This document shows, piece by piece, positions 63,012 to 64,000 of a DNA stretch of 64,000 nt. Position numbers and translations under genes: made by a program. Origin of the DNA: Planctomycetaceae bacterium (GTDB lineage: Bacteria; Planctomycetota; Planctomycetia; Planctomycetales; Planctomycetaceae); NCBI GenBank assembly GCA_002724315.1, contig PBOJ01000017.1, positions 1 through 64,000 of the forward strand. Reading direction: 5' to 3'. The notes beneath the pieces are model-generated. The model had not been told where the DNA came from. It saw nothing but the letters and a program-made list of their open reading frames with translations, and did no database searches. The first letter of the stretch is position 1, and each line of letters starts with the position of its first letter.

Positions 63012-64000
63012 ATGTCCCGCAACCACCTTGTCATCATCTGTCTGGCGATCCTCTCCACAGCTTCGCCGGCACCGGCCGAAGACCCAGCCACCCGCGGCTA
63101 TCGCTGGCTACGAACCCGGCCGTACCTGCCGGCCGACTTCGACCAGGCCGTCTTCGACAGGTTGTGGACCAATTGGCCCGCACCTGACCGCAAGAAAGCC
63201 TCGGCTGCTGACCAGGCCACGCGACGACGGATGACACTGGATCATTACGGACTGATGCCCGACCCCGACGCCAAAGACCCCACGGCAGGCCCCGCACTGG
63301 GCCACGTACCCGTTGCCTCCGGTGGATGGGCGATGAACTGCCTGACCTGCCACGCCGGCCGGGTCGACGGACGGGTCATCCCGGGGTTGCCCAACACGCA
63401 CCTCGACCTCCAGACACTGGTCGAAGACGTGCGCCGAACCAAGATCAAGATGCTCAAACCGCTGTCCCACCTGGATATCGTTTCAGTCACCCTCCCGCTC
63501 TCCACCACCCGCGGCACGACCAATTCGGTCGTCTTCGGCATCGTTCTGGGCAACTACCGTGACAAGGACATGGTCGTCCACCTCGATCGCCGACCTCCAA
63601 AACTGATCCACCACGACATGGACGCTCCGCCGCTCTGGAACGTGCGTCATAAGACAGCCCTCTACTGCGACGCATTCGCGCCCAAGAACCACCGCGTGCT
63701 GATGCAGTTCATGCTGCTACCGTCCACCAGCCCCCAGCGACTGACATCCTGGGAACCGGCTTTCCGGGACATCCTGGCGTGGATCGAATCACTGCGACCA
63801 CCAAAATACTCGGGCGCCGTCGACCTCGGCCTGGCTGAGAAAGGACGAAAGATCTTCAGCAAGGCCTGTGCAACCTGTCACGGCACCTACGGCCCAACAC
63901 GCAGCTATCCCCAGAGGGTCGTAGCCATCGAGACCATCGGAACCGATCCTGTCCGTCTGAACGCCTTGACCTCCGACCATCGCACCTGGATGAAAACCGG
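63012..64000 (+). CDS. Secreted dihaem cytochrome c, partial at window end
   Basis: At least 329 residues are visible; the frame is open at the right edge. A signal peptide (HLVIICLAILSTASPAPA) precedes two haem sites, NCLTCHAG near 111 and ACATCHGT near 292, with a c-type cytochrome/peroxidase-like spacing. Segments like APPLWNVRHKTALYCDAF between them fit the di-haem cytochrome families related to MauG or to DUF1924-type proteins. It starts two bases after the dehydratase stop, so the three genes from 60212 are likely one operon, and it may accept electrons from sugar oxidation. The remainder is outside the window. Confidence 0.8.
   Translation, partial: MSRNHLVIICLAILSTASPAPAEDPATRGYRWLRTRPYLPADFDQAVFDRLWTNWPAPDRKKASAADQATRRRMTLDHYGLMPDPDAKDPTAGPALGHVPVASGGWAMNCLTCHAGRVDGRVIPGLPNTHLDLQTLVEDVRRTKIKMLKPLSHLDIVSVTLPLSTTRGTTNSVVFGIVLGNYRDKDMVVHLDRRPPKLIHHDMDAPPLWNVRHKTALYCDAFAPKNHRVLMQFMLLPSTSPQRLTSWEPAFRDILAWIESLRPPKYSGAVDLGLAEKGRKIFSKACATCHGTYGPTRSYPQRVVAIETIGTDPVRLNALTSDHRTWMKT

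Overview
The window reads as chromosomal DNA of a GC-rich member of the Planctomycetota. The main evidence is five DUF1501 secreted proteins with RR-type leaders and two large secreted proteins combining CxxCH haem-binding sites with DUF1549 and DUF1553 domains. A sulfatase, CxxCH-bearing toroid and cytochrome proteins, and a methanofuran-type cofactor gene pair (mfnE-like and mfnB) fit the same picture. No phage, insertion sequence, integrase or CRISPR array was recognised.

Layout. 1-11100: an Nramp-related transporter, a PSD1-type cytochrome c/DUF1549/DUF1553 gene with two DUF1501 genes and an overlapping M24 peptidase, a secreted mutarotase-like protein and an SDR oxidoreductase. 11100-18700: a coiled-coil secreted protein, APS kinase, hisI-hisG followed by an mfnE-like kinase that meets mfnB tail to tail, a D-aminoacylase-type amidohydrolase and an aldo/keto reductase. 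18700-28900, all on the minus strand: PSD1, DUF1501, a B12-binding/radical SAM protein, DUF169, NfuA-like, ATP-grasp, PSP1 and a CxxCH alpha-toroid protein. 29000-40300: serine hydrolase, enolase-superfamily enzyme, site-2 protease, ketose 3-epimerase, NAD kinase, a secreted unknown, a diadenylate cyclase, a DUF11 surface protein, queF and tRNA-Glu. 40500-56600: a catabolic-looking stretch (GH123-like protein, two paralogous propeller proteins, amidase, sulfatase, DUF1501 genes) that includes a DUF1501 relic. 56600-64000: a dihydroorotate dehydrogenase-like enzyme, alpha/beta hydrolase, nadA, a PIG-L deacetylase, a YjhG/YagF-type dehydratase and a dihaem cytochrome cut by the window edge.

The standout is the radical SAM gene at 22934-24400. 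Its apparent stop is an in-frame TGA that, read as selenocysteine, restores a Cys-Sec-Ala-Glu-Pro tail. Twelve bases past the TGA lies a perfect 7-bp hairpin with loop AGUUU, which fits the bacterial SECIS rules. The gene is therefore annotated as a selenoprotein 488 residues long. It stands next to DUF169 and Fe-S/ATP-grasp genes of unknown joint function.
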